Part shown: positions 37,474 to 47,119 of the stretch, piece after piece | Layout of the letters: the number at the start of each line of letters is the position of its first letter | How positions within the stretch are numbered: the stretch's first letter is position 1 | Assembly (NCBI RefSeq): GCF_001439735.1 | Contig: NZ_JYLN01000006.1 | Coordinates: 337,347 to 401,346, forward strand | Length of the DNA: 64,000 nucleotides | Origin: Pseudomonas paralactis | GTDB lineage: Bacteria > Pseudomonadota > Gammaproteobacteria > Pseudomonadales > Pseudomonadaceae | Direction of reading: 5' to 3' | Translations under genes and position numbers: made by a program | Notes under the pieces: model-generated | Database searches by the model: none | What the model was told of the DNA's origin: nothing | The model's input: only the letters and a program-made list of their open reading frames with translations

Positions 37474-38886
37474 TTATTCGCCCGCGTTGCCCGAGGCATC
37501 GGCAGCGCTGCGTTTGCGCTTGCTGCCGCTGCGGCGACGCTTTTTCGGCCCTTCACTGGCGCCATCGCCTTTGCTGCCAAGCTCACGAATCATCTCGCGA
37601 CGCTGGCTGTCGTTGGCGTCCTGATAGTCGGTCCACCATTCGCCCAGGCCATCGGTCTGCTCACCGGCGCTTTCGCGCAGCAGCAGGAAGTCGTAGCCGG
37701 CACGGAAGCGCGGGTTGTCCAGCAACAGGTCGGCGCGCTTACCGCTGCGACGCGGCAGGCGCTCCTGCATGTCCCAGATCTCGCGGATCGGCATGGTGAA
37801 GCGTTTCGGGATGGCGATGCGCTGGCACTGCTCGGCGATCAGCTCGTGAGCCGCTTCTTGCATGGCCGGGATCGGCGGCATGCCACGGTCCTGCAGGCGC
37901 AGTACGCGCTTGGGCAGGGCCGGCCACAGCAGTGCGGCAAACAGGAACGCCGGGGTTACCGGTTTGTTCTGCTTGATGCGCAGGTCGGTGTTGATCAACG
38001 CTTCGCTGATCAGTGTGTGCGTGTACGTCGGGTTGTATTCGAGCGCCTCGGCGCTGGCCGGGAACAGCGGGTCGAACAACTGCAGGTCGACGAGCATTTC
38101 GAAGGTGTCGGCGGCGTAGCCCGAGAGGAACAGCTTGAGCACTTCTTCGAACAGGCGTGCCGAGGGGATTTCGCGCAGCATGGGTGCCAGCTCGCGAATC
38201 GGCGCGGCGGTGTGCTTCTCGATGCCGAAGTTGAGCTTGGCGGCAAACCGCACGGCACGCAGCATACGTACCGGGTCTTCCTGGTAGCGTTGCGTCGGGT
38301 CGCCGATCAGACGGATCAGGTTGTTGCGAATGTCGTGTACGCCATTGGCGTAATCGAGGATGCGCTCGCTGACCGGGTCGTAATAAAGAGCATTGATGGT
38401 GAAGTCGCGACGTTGCGCGTCCTCCTCCAGAGTGCCGTAGACGTTATCGCGCAGGATGCGCCCGCTCTCGTTGCGGGAAGACTGGTTGGTGTCTTCCTCT
38501 TCGTCGTTTTGCGGGTGACCGGCGCGAAAGGTCGCGACCTCAATGATTTCGCGACCAAAGTGGATATGCACCAGCTTGAAGCGCCGGCCGATGATTCGTG
38601 CGTTACGAAACTCGGCGCGCACTTGTTCAGGCGTGGCGCTGGTGGCGACGTCGAAATCCTTGGGCGTGATATTGAGCAGCATGTCGCGTACGCAACCACC
38701 CACCAGATAAGCCTGGTAGCCGGCGTTCTGCAAACGTTCGACGATGTTCACTGCATAACGGCTGAATTGAGCGCGCTGCAACGAATGCTGGCTGCTGTTG
38801 AGCACTTCAGGCGTGCTGCGTTTGTGTTGCGTACGACGCAAGGGAGAACGGAATGACTGGAACAACTTCTTCAGCATGGGATGCAC
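37474..38886 (-). CDS. pcnB: Poly(A) polymerase I
   Basis: Adds 3' poly(A) tails to RNA, promoting decay. The 470-residue protein has the nucleotidyltransferase signature YLVGGCVRDMLLNITPKDFDVATSATPEQV near residue 60, RRDFTINALYYDP near 160, and a basic C-terminal tail (KKRRRSGSKRKRS). The start may be the ATG at 38886 or that at 38877. It follows the sRNA crcZ, the cbrA-cbrB-crcZ-pcnB order known in Pseudomonas. Confidence 0.96.
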   Translation of the reverse strand: MHPMLKKLFQSFRSPLRRTQHKRSTPEVLNSSQHSLQRAQFSRYAVNIVERLQNAGYQAYLVGGCVRDMLLNITPKDFDVATSATPEQVRAEFRNARIIGRRFKLVHIHFGREIIEVATFRAGHPQNDEEEDTNQSSRNESGRILRDNVYGTLEEDAQRRDFTINALYYDPVSERILDYANGVHDIRNNLIRLIGDPTQRYQEDPVRMLRAVRFAAKLNFGIEKHTAAPIRELAPMLREIPSARLFEEVLKLFLSGYAADTFEMLVDLQLFDPLFPASAEALEYNPTYTHTLISEALINTDLRIKQNKPVTPAFLFAALLWPALPKRVLRLQDRGMPPIPAMQEAAHELIAEQCQRIAIPKRFTMPIREIWDMQERLPRRSGKRADLLLDNPRFRAGYDFLLLRESAGEQTDGLGEWWTDYQDANDSQRREMIRELGSKGDGASEGPKKRRRSGSKRKRSAADASGNAGE

Positions 38887-39014
38887 TGTTTGAAGGAATG
38901 TTCGGCCATAACGAAGAATGACCGCATGATGGGCGGGGATTCTAGCATTTAGTCAGGGGATGGTGTAGGAACAAGCTACAGGCATTGCGCCATAAGCGTT
39001 TGGAGGTCAAATTC

Positions 39015-39383
39015 CGGAAACTACAAGGGGAGCCGAAGCTCCCCCAGAAGTAGTTGCGTGCTCTATTTTTATTATTGATGTCGGGCTTCTTGTTTTTGTT
39101 GATCGCCCTCGCCATGAAGCTTCACCTTCATGACACTCCCAATCGAGAGTCAAGAGCAAACGGATTGCTTTGGTCGCTGTGTTGCTGATCTACGATCCAA
39201 CCAGTTCAGGCTCTGCCTTAGGGCAGTTTTTGTTGTTCTCGGCCTGGTTGCGGGGCAAGCCCCAAATGCAACGCCTCTCCAAAAGAATCAGTTAGCTGCG
39301 CCTCCGCCGTGTTGTTTTTGTTATGCGTGAGTCGATTCGTCTTATTTTTATTGTCTTGTACAAAGCTTGTTATTGTTTTTGTA
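39015..39383 (-). ncRNA. crcZ: CrcZ small RNA (Hfq/Crc antagonist)
   Basis: CrcZ sequesters Hfq (with Crc) and relieves carbon catabolite repression. Synteny (cbrB-crcZ-pcnB) and content both support it. On the minus strand six A-rich CA motifs of the AAnAAnAA type occur: AACAATAA (about 39368-39375), AATAAAAA (about 39345), AACAAAAA (about 39315), AACAACAA (about 39232), AACAAAAA (about 39095) and AATAATAA (about 39072). A sigma-54 promoter lies just upstream. The 5' end is placed 12 bases after the promoter GC. The 3' end is placed after a hairpin GGGGAGC-ttcg-GCTCCCC (39027-39044) with an outer stem AACTAC/GTAGTT. Both ends are estimates. The ORF 39130-39330 on the other strand is not real. 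Confidence 0.9.
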
Positions 39384-39394
39384 CTAAGCATATA

Positions 39395-39410
39395 GCAGGG
39401 TGCGTGCCAA
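39395..39410 (-). promoter_or_regulatory. Sigma-54 promoter of crcZ
   Basis: Minus strand TTGGCACGCACCCTGC has the -24 TGGCAC and -12 TGC elements with exactly ten bases between GG and GC. This fits transcription of crcZ by RpoN activated by CbrB. Confidence 0.9.
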
Positions 39411-39468
39411 CTTTTGCGCCGGCCAGCAAAATAAGGGGGTTGAGGTGGTTTTGCAGTTTTCGGGGCCC

Positions 39469-39508
39469 AAAAAAAGCCGGGGCTTCGTTACCGTAAGCCC
39501 CGGCTTTT
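39469..39508 (-). terminator. Intrinsic terminator after cbrB
   Basis: A 14-base-pair stem AAAAGCCGGGGCTT/AAGCCCCGGCTTTT with a nine-base loop and a seven-base T-run on the minus strand. It separates cbrAB transcription from crcZ. Confidence 0.92.
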
Positions 39509-39533
39509 GTTACGTGAAAAGTCAGCGGTAACA
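39508..39533 (-). promoter_or_regulatory. CbrB-type upstream activating site for crcZ
   Basis: TGTTAC (39508-39513), 14 bases, GTAACA (39528-39533): exactly the inverted-repeat motif TGTTAC-N14-GTAACA that I recall for CbrB. The centre is about 137 bases upstream of the predicted crcZ start. A further TGTTAC half-site lies at about 39553. The left half-site touches the end of the cbrB terminator stem. Confidence 0.8.
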
Positions 39534-39574
39534 GTTTTTTCACATCCACAGGTGTTACCTGTGGGCGCGCCGCC

Positions 39575-41014
<1,440 letters not shown>

Positions 41015-41036
41015 TGATTCAATTCTCTCGACGGTC

Positions 41037-43991
41037 TCAGTTCACAGCGGACGTCGCTTCGACATGACGCGGCAAGGTCACCCGTATACGGGTGCCGCGT
41101 TGGCTTTGTGTGTCAGCCGGGCTGTCGATGGTGATTTGTCCATAATGCTCTTCAACGATGGAATAGACCAGTGCAAGGCCCAGACCGGTACCTTCACCGG
41201 GGTCCTTGGTGGTGAAGAAGGGTTCGAATAATCGGTCCATGATGTTCTGCGGGATGCCGCTGCCTTCGTCCTCCACGATCAGGTCGACCGTGTGCTCGAA
41301 AGCCTCGCTCTTGACGCGTACCGCACTGTGGGGCGGAGAGGCATCGCGGGCGTTGGACAACAGGTTTATCAATACCTGTGCCAGGCGTTGTGAGTCGCCG
41401 TCGACCCAATGGTCCGGATCACACAAATTAAAGAACTGTACTTCGAAATTGCGCCGGTTCAAGGCCAAAAGCCCAATCGCGTCCTGCGCCACTTCGGCCA
41501 GGCACACTGCTTCGTCCTGATTTTGATGCGCGCCGGAGTGGGCGAAGCTCATCAGTGACTGCACGATGCGGGACACCCGCTTGGTCTGTTCGAGGATTTG
41601 CCCGCTGATTTCGGTGATTTCACCGTCTTCCTCGCGCTCTTCGCGCAGGTTCTGCGCCAGGCAGGCGATACCGGTGATCGGGTTGCCGATTTCATGGGCC
41701 ACGCCAGCCGCCAGGCGGCCAATACTGGCCAGGCGCTCGGAATGCACCAGCTTGTCTTCGAGCATCTGCGTGTCGGTGAGGTCTTCTACCAGCAAAACCA
41801 GGCCGCTGTTACCGGGGGCCAGGGGCTCATCGATGGCGGCTTTGTGCAGGTTGAGCCAGCGAGTCTGGCCATCGAGGGCCAGGTGCTGCTTGTGCAAGTG
41901 CTCGTCGGGCAGGTTGATGAAACCCTGCAGCAGTTCTTTCCACGGATCGGCGAGGGTGTTGAGCCGCGAGCCCACCACCCGTTGCGCGGCGATGCCGGTG
42001 AGTTCTTCCATGGCCTTGTTCCACATCAGGATTTCCTGGTCCTTGGCCAGGGAGCAGACGCCCATCGGCAGTTCCTGCAAGGTCTGGCGGTGGTAACGGC
42101 GCAAGGCGTCGAGTTCGGCAGCCAGGCCGGTCAGGCGTGAGTGGTAATCCTCCAGCCGGCTTTCGATGAAATGGATGTCTTCGGTCACGTAGTTTTCGCC
42201 GCCCGCCTTATAGGGCAGGAAGGTTTCGACCATGTCCTGGGACACGCTGGGGCCCATCAGGCCGGAGAGGTTGGCCTCGATCCGGTCACGCAGGCGGCGC
42301 AGGGCATAAGGACGGCGCTCGTCGAACGGCAGGTAGAGGTCACGCAGCGCTTGTTCGACTTCCTTTTGCGCCGCCTTGGCGCCCAGTGGCTTGGCCAGCT
42401 GCGTGGCAAACTCCTGGGGCGAGGCGGCGTGCAGTTCGCGGCGTTGCGGGCGGCGCACGTTGTCCACTGCGCAGGCTTCGGCGGCGCTGGTTTCTTCGGC
42501 ACTGGCATTGGTGAACAGTGAGATGAGGGTAAACATCAGTACGTTGGCGGCCAGCGAGGCAATGGCCGCCATGTGCCAGCTGGTGTCGTCGAGCACGTAA
42601 ATCATGTTCAGCAACGGAATGTAGAAGCCCTGCAAGTTGCCGACCAGCGGTAGCAGCATGGTGACGACCCACACCAGGATCCCCGCCAGCAGCCCGGCGA
42701 TAAACCCACGGCGGTTGGCGGTCGGCCAGTACAGCACCGACAACACCCCCGGCAAGAACTGCAAGGTGGCCACAAACGCGACAATGCCGAGGTTGGCCAG
42801 GTCTTGCCCGGCGCCGAGCAGCAGATAGAACCCGTAGCCTGCGGTAATGATCGCGACGATCAGCGCGCGGCGGGTCCATTTCAACCAGCGGTAGATATTG
42901 CCCTCAGCCGGCGGCTGGTACAGCGGCAGCACCAAGTGGTTGAGTGCCATGCCCGATAGCGCCAGCGTGGTGACAATGATCAAGCCGCTGGCCGCCGACA
43001 AACCGCCGACATACGCCAGCAGTGCCAACGCCGGGCTGTTGGCGGCAATGCCGATACCCAAGGTGAAGTACTCAGGGTTGGTGGTGGCCCCCAGTTTCAG
43101 GCCGGCCCACAGGATCAACGGCACCGCCAGGCTCATCAGCAACAGGAACAGCGGCAAACCCCAGCTCGCGCTCACCAGCGAGCGTGGGTTGAGATTTTCG
43201 GTGAAGGTCATGTGGTACATGTGCGGCATCACGATCGCTGAGGCGAAAAACACCAACAGCAGCGTGCGCCAGGGGCCTTCCTGCAAGGGCGTGTGCAGCG
43301 CGGCGAGGGCGGTCTGGTTTTGCAGCAGCCACAGCTCCAGTTGTTGCGGGCCGTCGAACACCCCATAGAGCGCATACAGGCCAACGCCGCCAATGGCGAT
43401 CAGCTTGATGACCGACTCAAAGGCAATCGCGAACACCAACCCTTCGTGCTTCTCGCGGGTAGCAATATGGCGCGAGCCGAAGAAAATCGTGAACAGGCTG
43501 ATCAGTGCGCAAAACGCCAGTGCGACGCGGTGCTGCACCGGTTCGCGGGTGAGGATGCTGATGGAATCGGCTACCGCTTGAATCTGCAGGGCCAGCAATG
43601 GCAGTACGCCGATCAGCATGAAAATCGTGGTCAGCGCACCGGCCCAGGTGCTGCGAAAGCGAAAGGCGAACAGGTCTGCCAGGGACGATAACTGGTAGGT
43701 GCGAGTAATTTTCAGAATCGGGTACAGCAACACCGGCGCCAGCAGGAACGCACCGGACACCCCCAGGTAACTGGACAGAAACCCGTAGCCGTATTGATAG
43801 GCCAGGCCCACCGTTCCGTAGAACGCCCAGGCGCTGGCGTACACGCCCAGGGACAAGGTGTAAGTCAGCGGATGGCGAATGATCGCCCGCGGAATCATTC
43901 CGCGCTCACTGATCCAGGCCACGCCGAACAACGCAGCCAGGTAGGCGGCGCTGATCAGCAGCATCTGGGTGAGGCTAAAGCTCATCGGCAT
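41037..43991 (-). CDS. cbrA: Sensor histidine kinase CbrA with transporter-like N-terminus
   Basis: Sensor of the CbrAB system controlling use of amino acids and other carbon sources. The 984-residue protein has an SSS (sodium:solute symporter) family N-terminal half with about 12-13 membrane segments (1-500), a linker and PAS-like region (MGVCSLAKDQEILMWNKAMEELTGI). A HisKA domain follows with the phospho-His in GVAHEIGNPITG (about residue 765), then a HATPase domain (LINLLSNARDAS, DEGSGIP, GTGLGLALVYSIVEEH). The start may be the second Met (43985), giving MSFSLTQMLLISAAYLAALFG. It overlaps the end of cbrX. Confidence 0.97.
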   Translation of the reverse strand: MPMSFSLTQMLLISAAYLAALFGVAWISERGMIPRAIIRHPLTYTLSLGVYASAWAFYGTVGLAYQYGYGFLSSYLGVSGAFLLAPVLLYPILKITRTYQLSSLADLFAFRFRSTWAGALTTIFMLIGVLPLLALQIQAVADSISILTREPVQHRVALAFCALISLFTIFFGSRHIATREKHEGLVFAIAFESVIKLIAIGGVGLYALYGVFDGPQQLELWLLQNQTALAALHTPLQEGPWRTLLLVFFASAIVMPHMYHMTFTENLNPRSLVSASWGLPLFLLLMSLAVPLILWAGLKLGATTNPEYFTLGIGIAANSPALALLAYVGGLSAASGLIIVTTLALSGMALNHLVLPLYQPPAEGNIYRWLKWTRRALIVAIITAGYGFYLLLGAGQDLANLGIVAFVATLQFLPGVLSVLYWPTANRRGFIAGLLAGILVWVVTMLLPLVGNLQGFYIPLLNMIYVLDDTSWHMAAIASLAANVLMFTLISLFTNASAEETSAAEACAVDNVRRPQRRELHAASPQEFATQLAKPLGAKAAQKEVEQALRDLYLPFDERRPYALRRLRDRIEANLSGLMGPSVSQDMVETFLPYKAGGENYVTEDIHFIESRLEDYHSRLTGLAAELDALRRYHRQTLQELPMGVCSLAKDQEILMWNKAMEELTGIAAQRVVGSRLNTLADPWKELLQGFINLPDEHLHKQHLALDGQTRWLNLHKAAIDEPLAPGNSGLVLLVEDLTDTQMLEDKLVHSERLASIGRLAAGVAHEIGNPITGIACLAQNLREEREEDGEITEISGQILEQTKRVSRIVQSLMSFAHSGAHQNQDEAVCLAEVAQDAIGLLALNRRNFEVQFFNLCDPDHWVDGDSQRLAQVLINLLSNARDASPPHSAVRVKSEAFEHTVDLIVEDEGSGIPQNIMDRLFEPFFTTKDPGEGTGLGLALVYSIVEEHYGQITIDSPADTQSQRGTRIRVTLPRHVEATSAVN

Positions 43992-44151
43992 CTTTTTGGC
44001 TCTGCAGGATGAAGGTCACAACGATCAGGATCAGCCACAGCAGATAAGGGCGGTACCAGGCGCCCGTGGCGTCGATCCACCAGTCCATGATGGCGGGGGA
44101 AAACAGGTAGATCCCGACGACCAGCAGCAGGACCAATCGATAGATGTACAT
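43975..44151 (-). CDS. cbrX: Small membrane protein CbrX upstream of cbrA
   Basis: A 58-residue ORF, begun by ATG at 44151 after AGAGGCC. It encodes MYIYRLVLLLVVGIYLFSP, then IMDWWIDATGAWYRPYL, then a second hydrophobic segment WLILIVVTFILQ, ending SQKDADEL. Two membrane segments are likely (about 4-20 and 36-50). Its stop lies inside the start region of cbrA, overlapping by 11-17 bases, so cbrA translation is probably coupled to it. This matches the small cbrX ORF that I recall as described in Pseudomonas. Its own function is unknown. Confidence 0.85.
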   Translation of the reverse strand: MYIYRLVLLLVVGIYLFSPAIMDWWIDATGAWYRPYLLWLILIVVTFILQSQKDADEL

Positions 44152-44213
44152 ATTGGCCTCTGATTAAAAATCTGCGGCGATGGTAACGGATGGCTGGCAA
44201 CCTGCAAGCGCCT

Positions 44214-45101
44214 TCAACTCAATTGCGCTTCGGCCAGCGTGAGTGTGCGCGGGATCTGCGTAGCGTCCCAGTGCGCAATGCCCCAATCCAGCAGTTCGCG
44301 TGGGCTTGCGTAAAGCAGTTCGTCACCGGCTGGCTGGCCGAGGGCGCGCAGGGCTCTGAGCAGCAAAGGCGTGGCCTGGTCGGCGGTCAATGGTGGGGAG
44401 CGGTAGGACTTGCCCAGTTTGTTGCCGTCCGGCTGCACAATCAGCGGTACGTGCAGGTAACGAGGCTGGCGCAGGCCGAGCAGCTCTTGCAAGTAAAGCT
44501 GGCGCGGCGTGGAGTCCAGCAGGTCGGCGCCGCGCACAATATCGGTGACACCTTGCCAGGCATCGTCGAGGACCACGGCCAGCTGATAAGCGTAGAGACC
44601 GTCGCGGCGCCGGATGATGAAGTCGCCGGCGTCGCGGCCCAGATGCTGTCGGAACTCGCCCTGCACGCGGTCGGTAAAGTGATATTCCAGTTCGGGAACA
44701 CGCAGGCGGATCGCGGCATCCTGCTGTTCGTGGCCGGCATTGCGGCACAAGCCTGGGTAAATCCCGTGGTAGGGCTCCAATTGCTTACGCGAGCAGGTAC
44801 AGGCGTAGGCCAGGCCGTGGTTGAACAGGTCATTCAGCACTTTGGCGTAGGCGTCATGCCGATCGCTCTGCCTGACCAGTTCGCCATCCCATTCAAAGCC
44901 GTAGCTTTGCAGGGCATGCAGGATCGCTGCCTGGGCGCCGGGTTCTTCACGGGGAGGGTCGAGATCTTCCATACGCATCAACCAGCGGCCATGGTGGGCG
45001 CGTGCGTCGAGGTAGGAGGCGAGGGCGGCAACCAGGGAGCCGAAGTGCAAATGGCCGCTGGGCGTGGGGGCGAAACGCCCGATATAGGTAGAGGCTGTCA
45101 T
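44214..45101 (-). CDS. gluQ: Glutamyl-Q tRNA(Asp) synthetase
   Basis: Attaches glutamate to queuosine in the anticodon of tRNA-Asp; a paralogue of the GluRS catalytic domain lacking the anticodon-binding domain. The 295-residue protein has the HIGH-type motif PSGHLHFGSLVAAL, zinc-binding cysteines (ACTCSRKQL...YPGLCR) and the KMSKS-like NKLGKSYRS. It lies downstream of dksA behind a terminator, as in enteric bacteria. Confidence 0.95.
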   Translation of the reverse strand: MTASTYIGRFAPTPSGHLHFGSLVAALASYLDARAHHGRWLMRMEDLDPPREEPGAQAAILHALQSYGFEWDGELVRQSDRHDAYAKVLNDLFNHGLAYACTCSRKQLEPYHGIYPGLCRNAGHEQQDAAIRLRVPELEYHFTDRVQGEFRQHLGRDAGDFIIRRRDGLYAYQLAVVLDDAWQGVTDIVRGADLLDSTPRQLYLQELLGLRQPRYLHVPLIVQPDGNKLGKSYRSPPLTADQATPLLLRALRALGQPAGDELLYASPRELLDWGIAHWDATQIPRTLTLAEAQLS

Positions 45102-45141
45102 GGGCGGATACTACTGCAAAACCGGTAAACGCCAGAAACAA

Positions 45142-45167
45142 AAATGGGGCGTTTGCACGCCCCATTT
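45142..45167 (-). terminator. Intrinsic terminator between dksA and gluQ
   Basis: An 11-base-pair stem AAATGGGGCGT/ACGCCCCATTT with a four-base loop. On the minus strand the stem ends in TTTTTGTTT. It should limit gluQ expression from the dksA promoter. Confidence 0.9.
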
Positions 45168-45183
45168 GTTCAGACCGGCAAGG

Positions 45184-45627
45184 TTACTTGCCGACCTGTT
45201 TTTCCTTGATTTCAGCCAAGGTCTTGCAGTCTACGCACAGGTCCGCGGTCGGGCGGGCTTCAAGGCGGCGAATACCGATCTCGACGCCGCAGGATTCGCA
45301 CCAGCCATACTCTTCGTCTTCGATCAATTGCAGGGTCTTGTCGATCTTTTTGATCAACTTGCGCTCGCGATCACGGGCACGCAGTTCCAGAGCGAATTCC
45401 TCTTCCTGGCTGGCACGGTCTGCCGGGTCCGGGAAGTTGGCTGCTTCGTCCTTCATATGGTCAACCGTGCGGTCGACTTCCTGCATCAAGTCCTGCTTCC
45501 ACTTCTTCAGAATATTGGAGAAATGCTTACGCATGGACTCGCTCATATACTCCTCACCCTTTGTCTCGACGTAGGGTGTGAAGCCGCTGAGGGCTGAGGA
45601 TTGTTGTTGCTTTGCTTGGGTGGACAT
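45184..45627 (-). CDS. dksA: RNA polymerase-binding factor DksA
   Basis: Binds the RNA polymerase secondary channel and with ppGpp resets rRNA and amino-acid promoters. The 147-residue protein has the coiled coil with the acidic tip region (DEAANFPDPADRASQEEEFALELRARDRERKLIKKID) and a classical four-cysteine zinc finger (GWCESCG...LCVDCK). The ATG at 45627 is chosen because it gives MSTQAKQQQ, as in Pseudomonas; AGAGG lies ten bases upstream. Confidence 0.97.
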   Translation of the reverse strand: MSTQAKQQQSSALSGFTPYVETKGEEYMSESMRKHFSNILKKWKQDLMQEVDRTVDHMKDEAANFPDPADRASQEEEFALELRARDRERKLIKKIDKTLQLIEDEEYGWCESCGVEIGIRRLEARPTADLCVDCKTLAEIKEKQVGK

Positions 45628-45946
45628 GAATAGACCGCCTCTCACTCTTCTAATCCATTGCGCAGGATTGCAACGTCACCGACACCTGCCGGCCCTGCGG
45701 CTGCAAGCGGGCGAACTTACCAGATAGATTCAGGGTGCGCTACTCCCGGTTGTCGAGCTCCAGGGCAAAGGGGTTGCAAACCGCAGCAGCCCGCCATGAC
45801 TGGTTATGTATCGCCTCGAATGTTGATTTTAGCTGTTTTACGAGCGTGCGCAGGGTGCACTTGCAGCCCCAATCAGGCAATAGAGCATGTTTTAACGCGA
45901 GGGTTCGGTAGAATCCTGATTTTGTCCTAACCGTTAAGGAAGGCTA
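45628..45946. other. dksA-aminotransferase divergent intergenic region
   Basis: A 319-base divergent gap carrying the promoters of dksA (minus) and the aminotransferase gene (plus). For the latter a possible -10 TAGAAT lies at about 45908-45913, with a poor -35, 34 bases before the ATG. A 90-codon ORF crossing the gap has no family character. Nothing else is visible. Confidence 0.5.
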
Positions 45947-47119
45947 ATGGCTCAGCCCTACAGTGCGCGCAGTCGCGCCATCGAACCTTTTCATGTCATG
46001 GCGTTGCTGGCCCGCGCCAATGAGCTGCAGGCTGCCGGCCATGACGTGATTCATCTGGAAATCGGCGAACCGGACTTCACTACCGCCGAGCCGATCATCC
46101 AGGCCGGCCAGGCTGCGCTGGCCAACGGCAAGACGCGTTACACCGCTGCCCGTGGGGTGCCCGAGTTGCGTGAGGCGATCAGCGGGTTTTACCAGCAGCG
46201 CTACGGTTTGAGCGTCGATCCCGAGCGTATCTTGATTACGCCCGGTGGCTCCGGTGCGTTGTTATTGGCCAGCAGCTTGCTGGTCGACCCTGGCAAGCAC
46301 TGGCTGCTGGCTGACCCAGGCTACCCCTGCAATCGACACTTTCTGCGACTGGTCGAGGGCGCGGCGCAACTGGTGCCGGTGGGCCCTGAGGTCCGCTATC
46401 AATTGACCTCCGATCTGGTCGCCAGGCACTGGGACCAGGACAGCGTGGGCGCGCTGGTTGCATCCCCGGCCAATCCTACCGGCACAGTCCTCACGCGGGA
46501 CGAACTGGCAGGCTTGTCGAGTGCAGTCAAAGCGCGTAACGGCCACTTGGTGGTGGACGAGATCTACCACGGTCTCACCTACGGCACTGATGCGGCCAGC
46601 GTGCTGGAGGTCGACGATGACGCCTTCGTCTTGAATAGTTTTTCGAAGTATTTCGGGATGACCGGCTGGCGCCTCGGTTGGCTGATAGCGCCTACCGCTG
46701 CGATCAGCGAATTGGAGAAACTGGCGCAGAACCTCTACATCAGTGCGCCGAGCATGGCTCAGTACGCTGCCTTGGCCTGTTTTACCCCGCAGACCCTGAG
46801 CATTCTTGAAGAGCGTCGAGCCGAATTCGGTCGGCGTCGTGACTTTTTGCTGCCAGCCTTGCGTGAGCTTGGATTCGGCATCGCCGTGGAGCCGGAAGGC
46901 GCGTTCTACTTGTACGCCGATATCAGCGCGTTTGGCGGCGATGCCTTCGCGTTCTGCCGTCACTTTCTGGAAACCGAGCACGTGGCGTTTACACCCGGGC
47001 TGGATTTCGGTCGTTATCAAGCGGGCCATCATGTGCGTTTTGCCTACACGCAAAATATTGACCGGCTGCAAGAAGCGGTGGAGCGCATCGCTCGTGGCCT
47101 GCGGAGCTGGCAAGGCTGA
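45947..47119 (+). CDS. PLP-dependent class I aminotransferase
   Basis: A 390-residue fold-type I aminotransferase of the aspartate/alanine family. Visible are GEPDFTTAEPI and RYTAARGVPELREAI in the N-terminal part, SPANPTGTVLTRDEL, VVDEIYHGLTY, the PLP lysine in NSFSKYFGMTGWRLGW, and the substrate-carboxylate arginine in VRFAYTQNIDRL. The exact amino-acid substrate cannot be read from sequence. AAGGAAGG precedes the ATG. The stop shares a base with the sfsA start (TGATG). The order matches PA4722 next to dksA (memory). Confidence 0.92.
   Translation: MAQPYSARSRAIEPFHVMALLARANELQAAGHDVIHLEIGEPDFTTAEPIIQAGQAALANGKTRYTAARGVPELREAISGFYQQRYGLSVDPERILITPGGSGALLLASSLLVDPGKHWLLADPGYPCNRHFLRLVEGAAQLVPVGPEVRYQLTSDLVARHWDQDSVGALVASPANPTGTVLTRDELAGLSSAVKARNGHLVVDEIYHGLTYGTDAASVLEVDDDAFVLNSFSKYFGMTGWRLGWLIAPTAAISELEKLAQNLYISAPSMAQYAALACFTPQTLSILEERRAEFGRRRDFLLPALRELGFGIAVEPEGAFYLYADISAFGGDAFAFCRHFLETEHVAFTPGLDFGRYQAGHHVRFAYTQNIDRLQEAVERIARGLRSWQG

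Noticed and set aside
39130..39330. 66-codon plus-strand ORF between pcnB and cbrB
   Set aside because: It lies antisense within crcZ and has no Shine-Dalgarno or homologous character.
45658..45930. 90-codon ORF in the dksA-aminotransferase gap
   Set aside because: It covers the promoter region of the next gene and has no family signature.
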